A program made the translations under genes and the position numbers. Under the pieces are notes generated by a model that searched no databases, was not told the DNA's origin, and saw only the letters and a program-made list of their open reading frames with translations. Shown in pieces: positions 35,901-44,194 of a stretch of DNA of 64,000 nt (its first letter is position 1; every line of letters starts with the position of its first letter). Origin of the DNA: Streptomyces cavernae (GTDB lineage Bacteria > Actinomycetota > Actinomycetes > Streptomycetales > Streptomycetaceae). The stretch spans positions 62,001 through 126,000 of the forward strand of contig NZ_RPDJ01000017.1 of NCBI RefSeq assembly GCF_004023625.1, in the 5' to 3' direction.

Positions 35901-38900
35901 CGTACGTCAGTGACCGGGTACCACCGTCCAGGGCGCACTGGGTGACGGCGGTGGCGGCCGGGTCGCGGTGTGCGGCGGCATCGAACAGTCCGCCCAGGGT
36001 CGTCGGGGCGATCCGCGCGGGACGGCGGGTGCCGCCGGTGTCCTCGCGCGCCAGGTCGTCGACCGAGGCGTCCGGCCGGGTGAGCAGGCCGGTGAGGGTC
36101 GAGGTGAACGTGCGCAGGATCTCGCGGGCGCTCGGCTCCCGCAGCAGTTCGCCGTCGTAGATCAGGTTGAAGCGCGGACGGCCGTCGGGCGCGCGCTCCA
36201 CCACCAGCGTCAACGGGTAGTGCGGAGCGCCCTCGTTGACGATGTCGGTGATGACCAGGGTGTCGCCGGGCCGCCGCAGACCGTCGACGTCGGTCGCGAC
36301 GTCGAACACCACCAGGGTGTCGAACAACGAGCCGGCGCCGGCCTGGCGGCCGATCCTCGCCAGCGAGACATGCTGGTGCGGCAGCACCGCGCTCTGGTGT
36401 TCCCGCACCGAGGCGAGCAGATCGCGCGCCGTGGTGGTACCGGCCCAACGAGCGCGCACGGGGATCGTGTTGATGAACAGACCCACCATGTCCTCGATAC
36501 CGGGCACGTCCGCGTCGCGCCCGGACACGGTGGAACCGAACACCACGTCGTTGCCGTGCAGGATGCCGCCGAGCGTCACCGCCCAGGCGCTGTGCACGGC
36601 CACGCTCAACGGCACGCCGGCGGAGCGGGCGGCCGCGTCGATGTCGTGCTCCGGTTCCACGGCGGTGTCGGCGAACCGGTCGGAGGGGGTGTGTCCCTCT
36701 GCGACCAGGGAGGGGCCGGGCAGTTCGGCGAGCTGTTCGCGCCACACGCGGTCGCTCTCGTCGCCGTCGCGTCCGTCGAGCCAGCGCACGTAATCGGGGA
36801 AACCGCCGAGCGGGTACACCGTTCCCGGCGCGTGGTACTCGGCCAGCAGCGCGCGGAGCATCGGCGGCACGGACCAGCCGTCGGCGATGATGTGGTGCAC
36901 GGTCTGCACCAGGACGTTCCGGCCGGAGCCCGCGCGGACGAGCGTGTACCGCATCAGGGGGCCGGTGGCGAGGTCGAACCCGGCGCGGCGGTCCCGCTCG
37001 GCCAGGTCGCGTATCTCGTCGTCGGTGATGCCGGGACGGTCCAGCGTGGTGAAGGGCGCCTCCACGCCGCTCTCCAGGACGGAGACCACACGGCCGTCGG
37101 CGAGGGCCACGAAGCGCGCGGCCAGGTTCGGGTACAGCGTGAGCAGCCGGGTGGCGGCCGACGCGAGCCGGTCGGCGTCCACCTCGCCGTCCAGCGTGAG
37201 CAGTTGCTGCTCGACGTAGGCGCCCGCCGAGTCGTCGTCGAAGACGGAGTGGAAGTACAGGCCCTCCTGCAGCGGGGTGAGCGGCAGGATGTCCCGCAGT
37301 GCCGGACCGTCGAGGACGTCGACGTCGGCCTGCGTGAGCGGAACCAGGCCGAAGTCACTGGGAGAGTGGCCGCCTTCCTCGAGCGCGGCCAGTCCGGCCA
37401 GAGCCACCCGGAAGTAGTCGCCGAGCGTCGCGATGTCGTCGTCGGTGAACATCCCCTCCGGCCAGGAGATGGTGGTGACCAGTTCGTACTCGCCGGTCGA
37501 GGCGGGTTCGGCGATCGCGTTGAACTCCAGGGGGCGTGGCAGGCGCATCCTCGGATCGCGCTTCTCGCCCAACTGACCGGTGCTGCTTGCCAGTTGCCAG
37601 TCTCCGGACGCGCCGGCGTCGAATCGGCCGAGGTAGTTGAACAGCACCTGCGGTGCGGGCGCGTCGAACTGGGTGTGGGTCAGATACCGCAGCGCACCGT
37701 AGGAGACGCCGTTGTCCGGCACCCGGGCGAGGTCTTCCTTGACCGCCTTGAGCGCGGCGGCCAGATACCCGGGCGCGGTGAGGTCGGCCGCCGCGCCGGG
37801 GTCCACGGTCACCGGGAAGAGGGTGGTGAACCAGCCCACGGTCCGCGACAGTTCGGGCTCGAAGCCGGCGGAGCCGGCCACGAACCGTCCTTCGCGGCCG
37901 TGGCCCTCGAGTTCGATGTGCGCGAACGTCTGGTCCTGCCCGAGGTCGCGTCGCCACCGGGCGAGGGCGACGGCGAGTCCGGTCAGCAGTACGTCGTTGA
38001 CACCCGCGTGGAACTTCGCGGGGATCTCGCCCAGCAGCGCGGCCGTGACCTTTGGGCCGACCGAGACGGTCCGCAGTCGCTCCTTCGCGACGGTGTCGGC
38101 TGCGGACAGCGCTCGCCTGCCCAGCGGTTGGTCCTCTCCCGGCAGGGGACGCCGGAAGTAGCTGCTGTCCGCGTCGAACGCGGCGCGCTCCAGCAGTTGC
38201 GTCCAGCGCCGGAACGACGTGCCCACCGGCGGCAGTTCGATCGGTGCCCCCGAGGCCGACTGCCGCCAGGCGGCGGCCAGGTCCTCCATCAGGACCCGCC
38301 AGGACACGCCGTCGATCACCACATGGTGGGCGACCAGGACCAGTTGCCGTGCCTCGCGGCGCCAGACGGCGCGCAGCATCACGCCGGCCACCGGGTCCAG
38401 CTTGTCGGTGGCGAGCGCGACGCACTCGTCGAGCGGCCGGTCGCTCTCCTCCCATGCCACGGTGGCCCCGTCCGCCTCCGGGATGCCGAAGCTCCAGCGG
38501 TCGCCGCGCACCAGCCTGGCGCGCAGCATGTCGTGCCGCTCGGCCACGGCGGCGAGTATCTGCTCGAGGGCCTCGGCGGTAAGGTCCGCCGGGGTGTTGA
38601 GGACGACCGACTGTACGAAGCCGTCGATCGCGTCGGTGGTCTCGCCGAGCCACTGCACGATGGGCGATCCCACGACGGAACCGGTCGGGACATCGCCGTG
38701 GTCCACGGTGGAGACGTCCTCACGGCTCGCCACCGCCGCCAGCGCCCCCACGGTGCTGTGGGCGAAGATCTGCCGTGCGGTGACGTAGAGCCCCGCGTCG
38801 CGCAGCGCGCTCAGCAGCGAGATCGCCAGGATGCTGTCCCCGCCCAGCTGGAAGAAGTCCTGGTCCACACCGACCTCTTCGAGCCGCAGTACCGCCGCGA

Positions 38901-40878
38901 CCGCCGCGCACACCGCGCGCTCGTTGTCGGTGGTGGGCTGTACGAGCGAGCCCGTCGTGATCGTGGGTTCGGGCAACGCGCGGCGGTCGAGCTTGCCGTT
39001 CGCGGTGAGCGGGAACTCGGTCATCACGACGATGTGGGCGGGCACCATGTACTCCACCATGTGCTCGGCGGCCCACGCCTTGACGTCGTCCGCCCGCAGG
39101 TGCTCACTCCCGGCGGCCGGGATCACATACCCCACCAGGTAGGTGCCGCCCGCCGCGTTCTTCTTCGCGACGACGCAGGTGTGCCGTACGCCGGGGTGTT
39201 CCGCGAGGCCGGCCTCGACGTCCTCTATTTCCAGCCGCATACCGCGGATCTTGATCTGGTTGTCGGCCCGGCCGAGGAAGTCCAGCGACCCGTCCGGGGC
39301 GAACCGCGCGAGGTCACCGGTCCGGTAGAGCCGGGACCCGTCGTCGGCGAAGGGGTTCGCGACGAACCGGGACGCCGTCAGGCCGGGCGCGCCCACGTAC
39401 CCACGGCCCAGGAGGAACCCTCCCACGTACAGTTCGCCGCCGACGCCGACGGGCACCGGGCGCAGCTCCTCGTCCAGCACGTACAGCTGGGTGTTGGGGT
39501 TGGCCCTGCCGATCGACGTCGACAGGCGTTCCGCCGCGCCCCGGTAGATGACGTGCGAGACGCCGATCGTCGTCTCGGCCGGGCCGTAGCCGTGGTACAT
39601 GGGGATGTCGAGCTTGGTGCGGAACCGCTCGTACAGCTCCGGGGTCAGTACCTCGCCGCCGCACCACACGTGCCGCAGGCTGTCCAGACGGTCGGAGTCG
39701 CCCGCGATCTCCAGCAGCACGTCCAGCATGGACGACACCAGGTAGGTGAAGGTGACGCGCTGTTCGGCGATGACGCTCAGCAGGTGGTGCGGATCGCGTT
39801 CGCCACCGGGCCGCAGCACGACCAGCCTGGCGCCGGACACCAGCGGCAGGAAGATCTCGTTGATGGAGATGTCGAAGGACAGCGGCGCCTTGAACAGCGA
39901 CGCGTCGTCGTGGCCGAAGCCCAGGATCTCGTTCACCTGCCACAGCAGGCGCTCGCTGATCGCCTCGTGCCGGATCATCGCGCCCTTGGGCCGGCCGGTC
40001 GAGCCGGACGTGAAGATCACGTAGGCGAGGGAGTTGCCGTGGACGCTGGCGCCGGTCCCCTCGGTGGGGTAGGCACCGAACCTCCAGTCGCCGAGGTCCA
40101 CGGGCACGGCTTCCGGTTCGGCCGGGTCGTGCTCGCCCGAGTCGTTGAGTTGGAGTACGACCCGGGCGTCCTCGATGACGACGGCCCGGCGCGCGGCGGG
40201 CCACTGCGGATCGAGCGGCACGAAGGCGCACCCGGCCTGGAGTACGGCGAGCAGCCCGATCACCATGTCCGCGGAGCGGCCCAGTGAGATGCCGACGACC
40301 TGTTCGGCGGTGAGCCCGCGTTCGATCAGGTGGTGGGCCAACTGACTGGAAAGCTCAGCGGCCTGACGGTAAGTCAGGGGGCGGTGCTCGTCGACGACGG
40401 CGATGGCGTCCGGCCTGGCCCGCGCCTGCTCGCGAAACATGTCCACGATGGTCGGGCGGACCCGGTCGGCCCGGGTGTCGTTCCACTCGGCCAGGGCCTC
40501 GAGCCTGGCGTCCACGCTGGTGGGGCCGATGGTGCCGATGGGCCGGTCAGGGAAGTCGGCCAGGTCGTCCACCGCGAGCTGTGCCTCGGCCGGCTCCACG
40601 CCGTCCGGGACGGAGATGCTACGGCCGTCCGCGCCGACCTCCCAACCGCCGGGCGCCGCCCCGCCGTTGTCGACCCAACCGAGGACGTCGGCGAACAGGG
40701 TGGAGGGGGTCAGGTCGATGCCGTCGGGGCTCCGGCCCGTCGCCCAGTACGACAGCCCGATGGCGCACGCTTCGGCGATGGTCCTGTCGGAGTAGTCACC
40801 GGTTCGCCGCCGTACGTCGGCCAGGCGGTCGGGAGAAAGCAGTACGAGGCGAGTGCTCGGTTCCATCATCGAAGACAC
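29923..40878 (-). CDS. cchH: Coelichelin NRPS CchH (trimodular)
   Basis: This 3651-residue synthetase has the order A1 (about 143-630), PCP1 (Ser about 680), E1 (735-1160), C2 (1197-1600), A2 (1628-2120), PCP2 (about 2175), E2 (2237-2613), C3 (2632-3040), A3 (3063-3555), PCP3 (about 3610). There is no thioesterase. Specificity codes that I read are A1 DINYWGGIG, A2 DFWNIGMVH (threonine) and A3 DMENLGLIN; these agree with the published CchH codes for N-formyl-N-hydroxyornithine, threonine and N-hydroxyornithine as I recall them. E1 and E2 carry HHVVIDG and HHLAVDS; C2 carries HHIIADG; C3 has HLLLWDG with the second His replaced by Leu2756. PCPs before E domains have GGDS, the last GGHS. The start is GTG with GGAAGGGA upstream. 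Confidence 0.97.
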   Translation of the reverse strand: MSSMMEPSTRLVLLSPDRLADVRRRTGDYSDRTIAEACAIGLSYWATGRSPDGIDLTPSTLFADVLGWVDNGGAAPGGWEVGADGRSISVPDGVEPAEAQLAVDDLADFPDRPIGTIGPTSVDARLEALAEWNDTRADRVRPTIVDMFREQARARPDAIAVVDEHRPLTYRQAAELSSQLAHHLIERGLTAEQVVGISLGRSADMVIGLLAVLQAGCAFVPLDPQWPAARRAVVIEDARVVLQLNDSGEHDPAEPEAVPVDLGDWRFGAYPTEGTGASVHGNSLAYVIFTSGSTGRPKGAMIRHEAISERLLWQVNEILGFGHDDASLFKAPLSFDISINEIFLPLVSGARLVVLRPGGERDPHHLLSVIAEQRVTFTYLVSSMLDVLLEIAGDSDRLDSLRHVWCGGEVLTPELYERFRTKLDIPMYHGYGPAETTIGVSHVIYRGAAERLSTSIGRANPNTQLYVLDEELRPVPVGVGGELYVGGFLLGRGYVGAPGLTASRFVANPFADDGSRLYRTGDLARFAPDGSLDFLGRADNQIKIRGMRLEIEDVEAGLAEHPGVRHTCVVAKKNAAGGTYLVGYVIPAAGSEHLRADDVKAWAAEHMVEYMVPAHIVVMTEFPLTANGKLDRRALPEPTITTGSLVQPTTDNERAVCAAVAAVLRLEEVGVDQDFFQLGGDSILAISLLSALRDAGLYVTARQIFAHSTVGALAAVASREDVSTVDHGDVPTGSVVGSPIVQWLGETTDAIDGFVQSVVLNTPADLTAEALEQILAAVAERHDMLRARLVRGDRWSFGIPEADGATVAWEESDRPLDECVALATDKLDPVAGVMLRAVWRREARQLVLVAHHVVIDGVSWRVLMEDLAAAWRQSASGAPIELPPVGTSFRRWTQLLERAAFDADSSYFRRPLPGEDQPLGRRALSAADTVAKERLRTVSVGPKVTAALLGEIPAKFHAGVNDVLLTGLAVALARWRRDLGQDQTFAHIELEGHGREGRFVAGSAGFEPELSRTVGWFTTLFPVTVDPGAAADLTAPGYLAAALKAVKEDLARVPDNGVSYGALRYLTHTQFDAPAPQVLFNYLGRFDAGASGDWQLASSTGQLGEKRDPRMRLPRPLEFNAIAEPASTGEYELVTTISWPEGMFTDDDIATLGDYFRVALAGLAALEEGGHSPSDFGLVPLTQADVDVLDGPALRDILPLTPLQEGLYFHSVFDDDSAGAYVEQQLLTLDGEVDADRLASAATRLLTLYPNLAARFVALADGRVVSVLESGVEAPFTTLDRPGITDDEIRDLAERDRRAGFDLATGPLMRYTLVRAGSGRNVLVQTVHHIIADGWSVPPMLRALLAEYHAPGTVYPLGGFPDYVRWLDGRDGDESDRVWREQLAELPGPSLVAEGHTPSDRFADTAVEPEHDIDAAARSAGVPLSVAVHSAWAVTLGGILHGNDVVFGSTVSGRDADVPGIEDMVGLFINTIPVRARWAGTTTARDLLASVREHQSAVLPHQHVSLARIGRQAGAGSLFDTLVVFDVATDVDGLRRPGDTLVITDIVNEGAPHYPLTLVVERAPDGRPRFNLIYDGELLREPSAREILRTFTSTLTGLLTRPDASVDDLAREDTGGTRRPARIAPTTLGGLFDAAAHRDPAATAVTQCALDGGTRSLTYGELADAKNQLASALRAAGVGPGRRVAVAVPRSLEQVVALVAIVSAGGAYVPLDLAYPDERLEYILADAAPQVVLVEREQRDRFTRLLARAGVSARVLVQGDEPTPAVAAPEPEADWHNPAYVIYTSGSTGRPKGVVVPHSSVVTLLANTQPDMDFGPRDVWVQFHSFSFDFAVWELWGALAYGGELLVPEYALTRSPVDFHRLVRERGVTVLNQTPSAFYQFIEADRHAGEPLPALRRIIFGGEALDLGRLRGWVERHGTGSPQLVNMYGITETTVHVTHRVLTDEDFRLGDDVSPIGGPIPGLVTYLLDDRLRPVPPGRVGAIYVAGDQVSLGYLGRPGLTAGRFVANPFAGDGSRMYHTGDLARRTLDGELEFTGRADGQIQLRGFRIELGEVESAVRELDGVVDVAVTVADSGDHLVAHVVGRVPGDFAALLSTKLPVHMVPGRVLPVHALPLTVNGKLDRKALIERAAQDDTPVGTSESVSDSALAALVGIFAETLPGSAVDADTDFFRAGGDSIVAITVINRARALGLPIAPRDVFLFRTPRALAEHLGTRTPRAAAASAPARREDGPLTPTPIILRQRELGGSLARFAQARTLTAPEGTGFADVERAANAVVAAHPALRLRLRVEHGVWALRTEPARPITVVRADTTDATTAANEAAGRLDPESGDVIAFSWLEVSRTLVVTVHHLAVDSVSWLVLLDDLATALRGETLPAPTTSYADYAEALTLQSGEAIDDLGHWVTTLQAPALLPAAAGLPSAQGLRETTVVLAPEVSDRVTRTAPAALGVGLTELLCGALRAALTRIQPSPTDLAIELERHGRVPVLEHHDYTRTVGWFTSIAPVRLTAHTDPVAAAREIAERQPDERAHVAYGQLRYLNPQTAPLLHARPQVLFNYLGRGSEAQAVHISGGDQGSPYAVEVNAWLDEATGSLHTAFILAEGIPDEITEYWHSALERIADASATAERTAPVTPLQRGLFFQAQMADSAGHYVAQNWFTFDRRLDTDALAEAMAYVIARHPVVGAGFTTDDDGNPVQVLKAGRRVDVHTVRLSTDVEVDALRARDRDTGFDPGEPPLIRMTVVRLPGDRDGLLLSYHLLLWDGWSREIMLRDLFDAYRAAVAGEPLDAVPATPSFEDYARALDARDPAVSERFWAEHLAGLPGPTLLAGPAPSFSDDLPRALVHTLSAEQSDLLRDAARAHGVTLNSVLTGAFGLLLGARTGRSDAVFGVTVSGREGEGLSDIVGVLLNTVPMWTRARPDDTVRDYLSAVQTARVEAMEHEHLGLGEIQRASGHDTLFDNLFVLQNFLDMDAFAEMNTRHGITSVQADDSTHYPFTWVVTPGDRLTIKLEHRDGDTAGARRLLDDYLRVLEDLARSTGPVGALRGLGPEPEPAERTHVGTDTVVDRFDRAADRDPQGVALVAHGATMTFAELRDRSRAVAGVLAGRGIGPETNVGLAIPRSLDSIVALFAVLRVGAAYVPLELDHPDERIAAIVEDARPQVILTVSAVSPRLTGDLYDPIDLIELDRPLPGAEPYTTFAPDDPDRLRHPAYTIYTSGSTGKPKGVVTEYAGLTNMLINHQRRIFEPVLAEHGHRVFRIAHTVSFAFDMSWEELLWLADGHEVHICDEELRRDAPRLVEYCLEHGIDVINVTPTYAQQLVAEGLLDNPERRPALVLLGGEAVTPTLWQRLAETDGTVGYNLYGPTEYTINTLGVGTFECEDPVVGVAIDNTDVYVLDPWLRPLPDGVPGELYVSGIGIARGYLGQPAQTAHRFVACPFGAPGERMYRTGDLVVRRPDGNLMYLGRTDQQVKIRGHRVELGEVEAVFAAHPAVRFVAAVAQPDPQVDGAYRLAAYLVLDGAELATVAAEVGAGLPDFLRPTHYAQVDSIPLTVNGKADTKALPEAKPLGALTTAAERGPETETETVVCEFFAEALDLDDDEVSAVSDFVSLGGHSMLAVRLIGLLRREYGPVITIRDLFTLRTPEAIARHLDDNS

Positions 40879-40897
40879 AGCGTCCCTTCCAGGTTAT

Positions 40898-40916
40898 GAA
40901 AGTTAGCCTAACCTAA
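40898..40916. promoter_or_regulatory. Iron box upstream of cchH
   Basis: On the minus strand it reads TTAGGTTAGGCTAACTTTC: a perfect left half and core, weaker right end. It lies 19 bases before the cchH start, so cchH-cchI can be transcribed apart from cchG. A half-site (GGTTACCTAACC) adjoins at about 40922. Confidence 0.8.
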
Positions 40917-40984
40917 ATAAGGGTTACCTAACCAGAGCGCGCTAGTGCCCCGGCAGGCAACGTTTGCCTGTCAAGGAGCGGCGT

Positions 40985-41197
40985 CGTGGGGGTCCCCCCT
41001 GCTCATGGGGGTCTCCTCGCTCGAGCGCAGCCGAGAGTGGGGGAGAAGTCGAGAGCTTGGGGGAGCGTGCTCTGGGGGTACCCCCTGCTCGAAGAGCTGG
41101 GGGGTGCCGGCCGGAAGCTTTCGTACTGGCGTACTTGGGCTTTCGGCCGGTGCGGCGAGCGGGGGTCCCCTGCTCGAAGAGCTTGGCGGAGTGCCGG
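40985..41197. repeat. Dispersed intergenic elements, clustered copies
   Basis: Several related units share CTGCTCGA(A/G)..AGCC/AGAGCTTGGGGGAG, including two near-identical 37-base copies (41074-41110, 41161-41197). They are related to the element at 10796-10845. Confidence 0.7.
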
Positions 41198-41232
41198 ACG
41201 TCGCGACGGGGCGAACGTTGCCTGTCGGGGCA

Positions 41233-43020
41233 CTAGCTGCCCTCTCGCCAAGCCCGCCACAGTCGTGCGTACCGGCCGCCCAGAGCCACCAACTCCTCGT
41301 GGGTTCCCTGCTCGACGACGCGTCCCGCGTCCAGCACGGCGATCCGGTCCGCCGCCATCGCCTGGGTCAGCCGGTGCGCCACGAACAACGTGGTCCGGCC
41401 CGCACACGCGGCCAGCACGGCCCGCTCCAGCTCGGCGGCGCCTTCACTGCCCGCCTCCGCGGTCGACTCGTCGAGTACCACCACCGGTGACCGGGCGAGC
41501 ACCAGCCGGGCGAGGGCGATCTGGGCGACCTTGGTGACGTCCAGGCGCTCACCGCCCTCACCGACCGTGGTCTTCAGCCCCTCGGGCAGCGCGTCGACCC
41601 ACTCCTCGGCGCCGACCGTGCGCAACGCGTCCATCAGCTCGGCGTCGGTCGCCTCCGGCGCGGCCAGCCTCAGGTCGTCGGCGAGCGGACCGGAGAACAC
41701 GTGCGTCTCCTGCGTCAGGATGCTCACCAACGCCCGCGCCCCGGCCTCGTCCAGACCGGCGAGGTCGGTCGACCCGACGCGTACCGACCCGGCCTGCGGG
41801 GTTCCGATGCCCGCGATCAGCGCGGCCAGGGTCGTCTTTCCCGCGCCCGTCGCCCCCACCAGTGCGAGCGAACGCCCGGCCGGGATCGTCAGGTTGACGT
41901 CCCGCAGGACCGGCTCGTCGGCACCGGGGTAACGGAACGTCAGTCCCTCCACCGTCACCGGGTACGGCGCGGCGTCCGGCGACGCGACGGCCGTGTCGCC
42001 CACCAGCCGTTCCTCCGCGGCCTCCCCCAGCACCCCGACCAGCCGGGTCAGGCTCGCACCCGACTTCTGCGCCTCGTCGAAGGTGAACATGATGGCGCCC
42101 AGCGGGGTGAACAGCCGGTGGAACAGCAGCGGGGCCGCCGACACCTCGCCCAGACTGGCCGCATCGGCCTCCAGCAGGGCGTACCCCACCACGAGGATCA
42201 GGACCAGCCCGATGAACTCGGCGCGGTTCTCCCTGCCGACGAACCGGCCGAAGAACCTGAACACCTCGATGCCGAGATCGCGCACCCGCCACGACTCAAC
42301 TGTGACCTTCTCGCGGAAGGCGCCCTCAAGGCGGTACGCCCGGACCGTGTCGATCCCGTTCAGCCCGCTGATCAAGGCCTGCGCACGGTCGGCCTGGGCA
42401 GCCCGCTGCTTCCGGTAGAGGGGGGCGGACCGGGGGAGGTACCAGCGCAGGGCCAGCGCGTACGCGGGCAGCGCGCCCGCGCCCGCCAGCCCGAGTCGCC
42501 AGTCGAGGCCGAACATGCCGACCGTGGCGATGACGACCAGCACGCCCGCCGAGAACACCGTGGGGATGGCCGTGCGTATGCCCTTGGAGATGACGGCGAC
42601 ATCGTCACCGACCCGGGACAGCACATCTCCCCGGCCGACCTGTTCGATCCGTGCGCTGGGCATCCCCAGCACGGCCCGTACGGCGCCTTCCCGCAGCCGT
42701 GCGAGCAGATCCGCGCCCAGCCGCCCGATGAGGTAGGTCGACACCGCGGTGGCCGCCGCGCCGAACAGCGCGGCGGCCGCCATCAGGGCCCCGATCGTGA
42801 CCAGGATCGACTGGGATTCGCCCTCGACCACCCCGTCGACCACCCGGCCGAGCAGGATGACAGGGAGCACCTGGAGCGCCGCCCCCGCCACCGTGGTGAG
42901 CACGGTTGCGACCGTCAGCCATGGCACCTCGCGGCAGTGCGCCGCGACCCATCGGCCGGCCTCGCGTCCGGTCGCCGTGTGCAGGGTCGCCGGGGCGACG
43001 CGCGTGTCAGCGGTACTCAC
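41233..43020 (-). CDS. cchG: ABC half-transporter CchG with degenerate signature motif
   Basis: This 595-residue exporter subunit has six membrane helices and a C-terminal NBD with good Walker A (GATGAGKTT, near residue 387), Walker B with catalytic Glu (VVVLDEST, near 518) and H-loop (VAHRLTQ, near 547). The signature motif is lost (ERLDVTKVAQ near 493 in place of LSGGQ) and the D-loop is AEAG rather than SALD. These defects mirror those of CchI, so the pair should make one working ATP site: CchG Walker motifs with CchI LSGGQ. Translation starts at GTG two bases after the cchF stop. Its proposed role is coelichelin export. Confidence 0.93.
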   Translation of the reverse strand: MSTADTRVAPATLHTATGREAGRWVAAHCREVPWLTVATVLTTVAGAALQVLPVILLGRVVDGVVEGESQSILVTIGALMAAAALFGAAATAVSTYLIGRLGADLLARLREGAVRAVLGMPSARIEQVGRGDVLSRVGDDVAVISKGIRTAIPTVFSAGVLVVIATVGMFGLDWRLGLAGAGALPAYALALRWYLPRSAPLYRKQRAAQADRAQALISGLNGIDTVRAYRLEGAFREKVTVESWRVRDLGIEVFRFFGRFVGRENRAEFIGLVLILVVGYALLEADAASLGEVSAAPLLFHRLFTPLGAIMFTFDEAQKSGASLTRLVGVLGEAAEERLVGDTAVASPDAAPYPVTVEGLTFRYPGADEPVLRDVNLTIPAGRSLALVGATGAGKTTLAALIAGIGTPQAGSVRVGSTDLAGLDEAGARALVSILTQETHVFSGPLADDLRLAAPEATDAELMDALRTVGAEEWVDALPEGLKTTVGEGGERLDVTKVAQIALARLVLARSPVVVLDESTAEAGSEGAAELERAVLAACAGRTTLFVAHRLTQAMAADRIAVLDAGRVVEQGTHEELVALGGRYARLWRAWREGS

Positions 43021-43022
43021 AC

Positions 43023-44084
43023 CTACTCGGCCGACTTGACGAGCTCGTCGATCGCGTACGGCATGGACAGCAGGGTGCCCTGGGAGATGGCCGCGCCGAC
43101 CGCCGGGCCCTCACTGTCCAGCAGGTACGACACCTTGCCCTTCTTCACGGCGTCGAGGTTGGCGAACAGCTTGAACTTCTTCAGGGCTTCCGTGTCCGCC
43201 TTGTCGTTGATGACGAAGATGCGGTCGACGTCGACCAGGTCGATGCGCTCGGGGGACAGCTGGGTGTAGAAGCTGCCGCCCGCGACCTTGTCGATCTCGG
43301 TCTGGTACTTGAAGCCGATGCCCGACACCAGCCGGCCGCGCACGTCGGTGGAGGTGAACGGCGCCACCTTGTCCTCGTACCAGGACAGCGCGACGGCGGT
43401 CTCGTTCGCGAACGCGGGGTGGGCCTTCTTGGCCTCGTCGAGCTGGCCCTGGATGTCGGCCACCATCTTCTCGCCCTCCTCGGCCTTGCCGAGTGCCTTG
43501 GCGATGTGCAGGGCGTTTTCCTGCCACGGCGCGCTGAACGGCTCCTTCTCGCCCTTGGTGCGGCCCACGGTCGGAGCGATCTTGGAGAGCTTGTCGTAGG
43601 CGGCCTGGTCGATCTCGGAGTAGACCGCGATGATCAGGTCCGGCCGAAGGGCCGCGATCTTCTCGAAGTTGGGGCCGTTGTCACCGTTCTTCATGATGAC
43701 CTCGGGCTTGGTGTCGCCCCACTTGTCCTTCACCCAGGGCCACTGGGTGTTGATGTCCGGGCTCTGGCCCTCGGGGTTCGGGTACTGGTCGACCATGCCG
43801 ACCGGCTTGATGCCGAACGCCAGGATCGTCTGGTCGTCCGTGTAGCCGACGGAGACGACCCGCTCGGGAGCCTTGGTGACCTTCGTGGATCCGAACGCGT
43901 GCTCCACGGTGACCGGAAAGACGCCGGAGGCGGAGGACGAGTTGCTGTCGCTCGGCTTGTCCGACGAGGTGTCAGCCGAGTCGGAACCACATCCCGCGAG
44001 GAGTCCGACGCCGAGGGTCGCGGCGGACAGTATCGCCGCCAGCCGCCGCCACGGCCTCATGAGCGTCGTTCGATGGAGAAGCAT
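43023..44084 (-). CDS. cchF: Ferri-siderophore binding lipoprotein (CchF)
   Basis: This 353-residue FepB/FhuD-like periplasmic-binding protein captures ferric coelichelin for the CchCDE importer. It has an Arg-rich N-terminus, a hydrophobic segment and a lipobox LLAGC, then a Ser/Asp-rich linker. Family features include ERVVSVGYTDDQTILAFGIKPVG and LRPDLIIAVYSEIDQAAYDKLSKIAPTVG. Start 44084 is chosen because AAGGGA precedes it; another Met eight codons later is also possible. The gene is 110 bases downstream of cchE with its own iron box in between, and runs directly into cchG. Confidence 0.93.
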   Translation of the reverse strand: MLLHRTTLMRPWRRLAAILSAATLGVGLLAGCGSDSADTSSDKPSDSNSSSASGVFPVTVEHAFGSTKVTKAPERVVSVGYTDDQTILAFGIKPVGMVDQYPNPEGQSPDINTQWPWVKDKWGDTKPEVIMKNGDNGPNFEKIAALRPDLIIAVYSEIDQAAYDKLSKIAPTVGRTKGEKEPFSAPWQENALHIAKALGKAEEGEKMVADIQGQLDEAKKAHPAFANETAVALSWYEDKVAPFTSTDVRGRLVSGIGFKYQTEIDKVAGGSFYTQLSPERIDLVDVDRIFVINDKADTEALKKFKLFANLDAVKKGKVSYLLDSEGPAVGAAISQGTLLSMPYAIDELVKSAE

Positions 44085-44155
44085 CCGAAATCCCTTGCTT
44101 TCGCGCTGTCCGCTGCCACCCCTTCTAAGGGCAGGCAAACCTTACCTTGCCGAAG

Positions 44156-44174
44156 TGAGGTTAGCCTACCCTTA
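44156..44174. promoter_or_regulatory. Iron box upstream of cchF
   Basis: TGAGGTTAGCCTACCCTTA fits the iron-box pattern, with the core GGTTAGCCTA intact. A second, weaker similar stretch (CAGGCAAACCTTACCTTGC, about 44132-44150) is adjacent. Confidence 0.75.
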
Positions 44175-44194
44175 CTTATCATCTTTATCGGTAC

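Larger units (their letters stand above)
40879..41232. other. Non-coding spacer between cchG and cchH with intergenic repeat elements
   Basis: This 354-base gap interrupts the siderophore operon. It contains the iron box, then repeats of GGGGGTCCCC-CTGCTCGA-AGAGCTTGGGGGAG type. A 37-base unit at 41074-41110 recurs at 41161-41197, and an imperfect inverted repeat (about 41107-41150) lies between them. No gene is supported. Confidence 0.75.

Noticed and set aside
28267..35913. Very long plus-strand open frame (2548 codons)
   Set aside because: It is the antisense shadow of cchI and cchH caused by high GC; the translation is Arg/Gly/Val-rich without domains, while the minus strand shows clear NRPS and ABC motifs.
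35968..40287. Second long plus-strand frame (1439 codons)
   Set aside because: Same reason: antisense to cchH, no ribosome-binding site and no recognisable domain.
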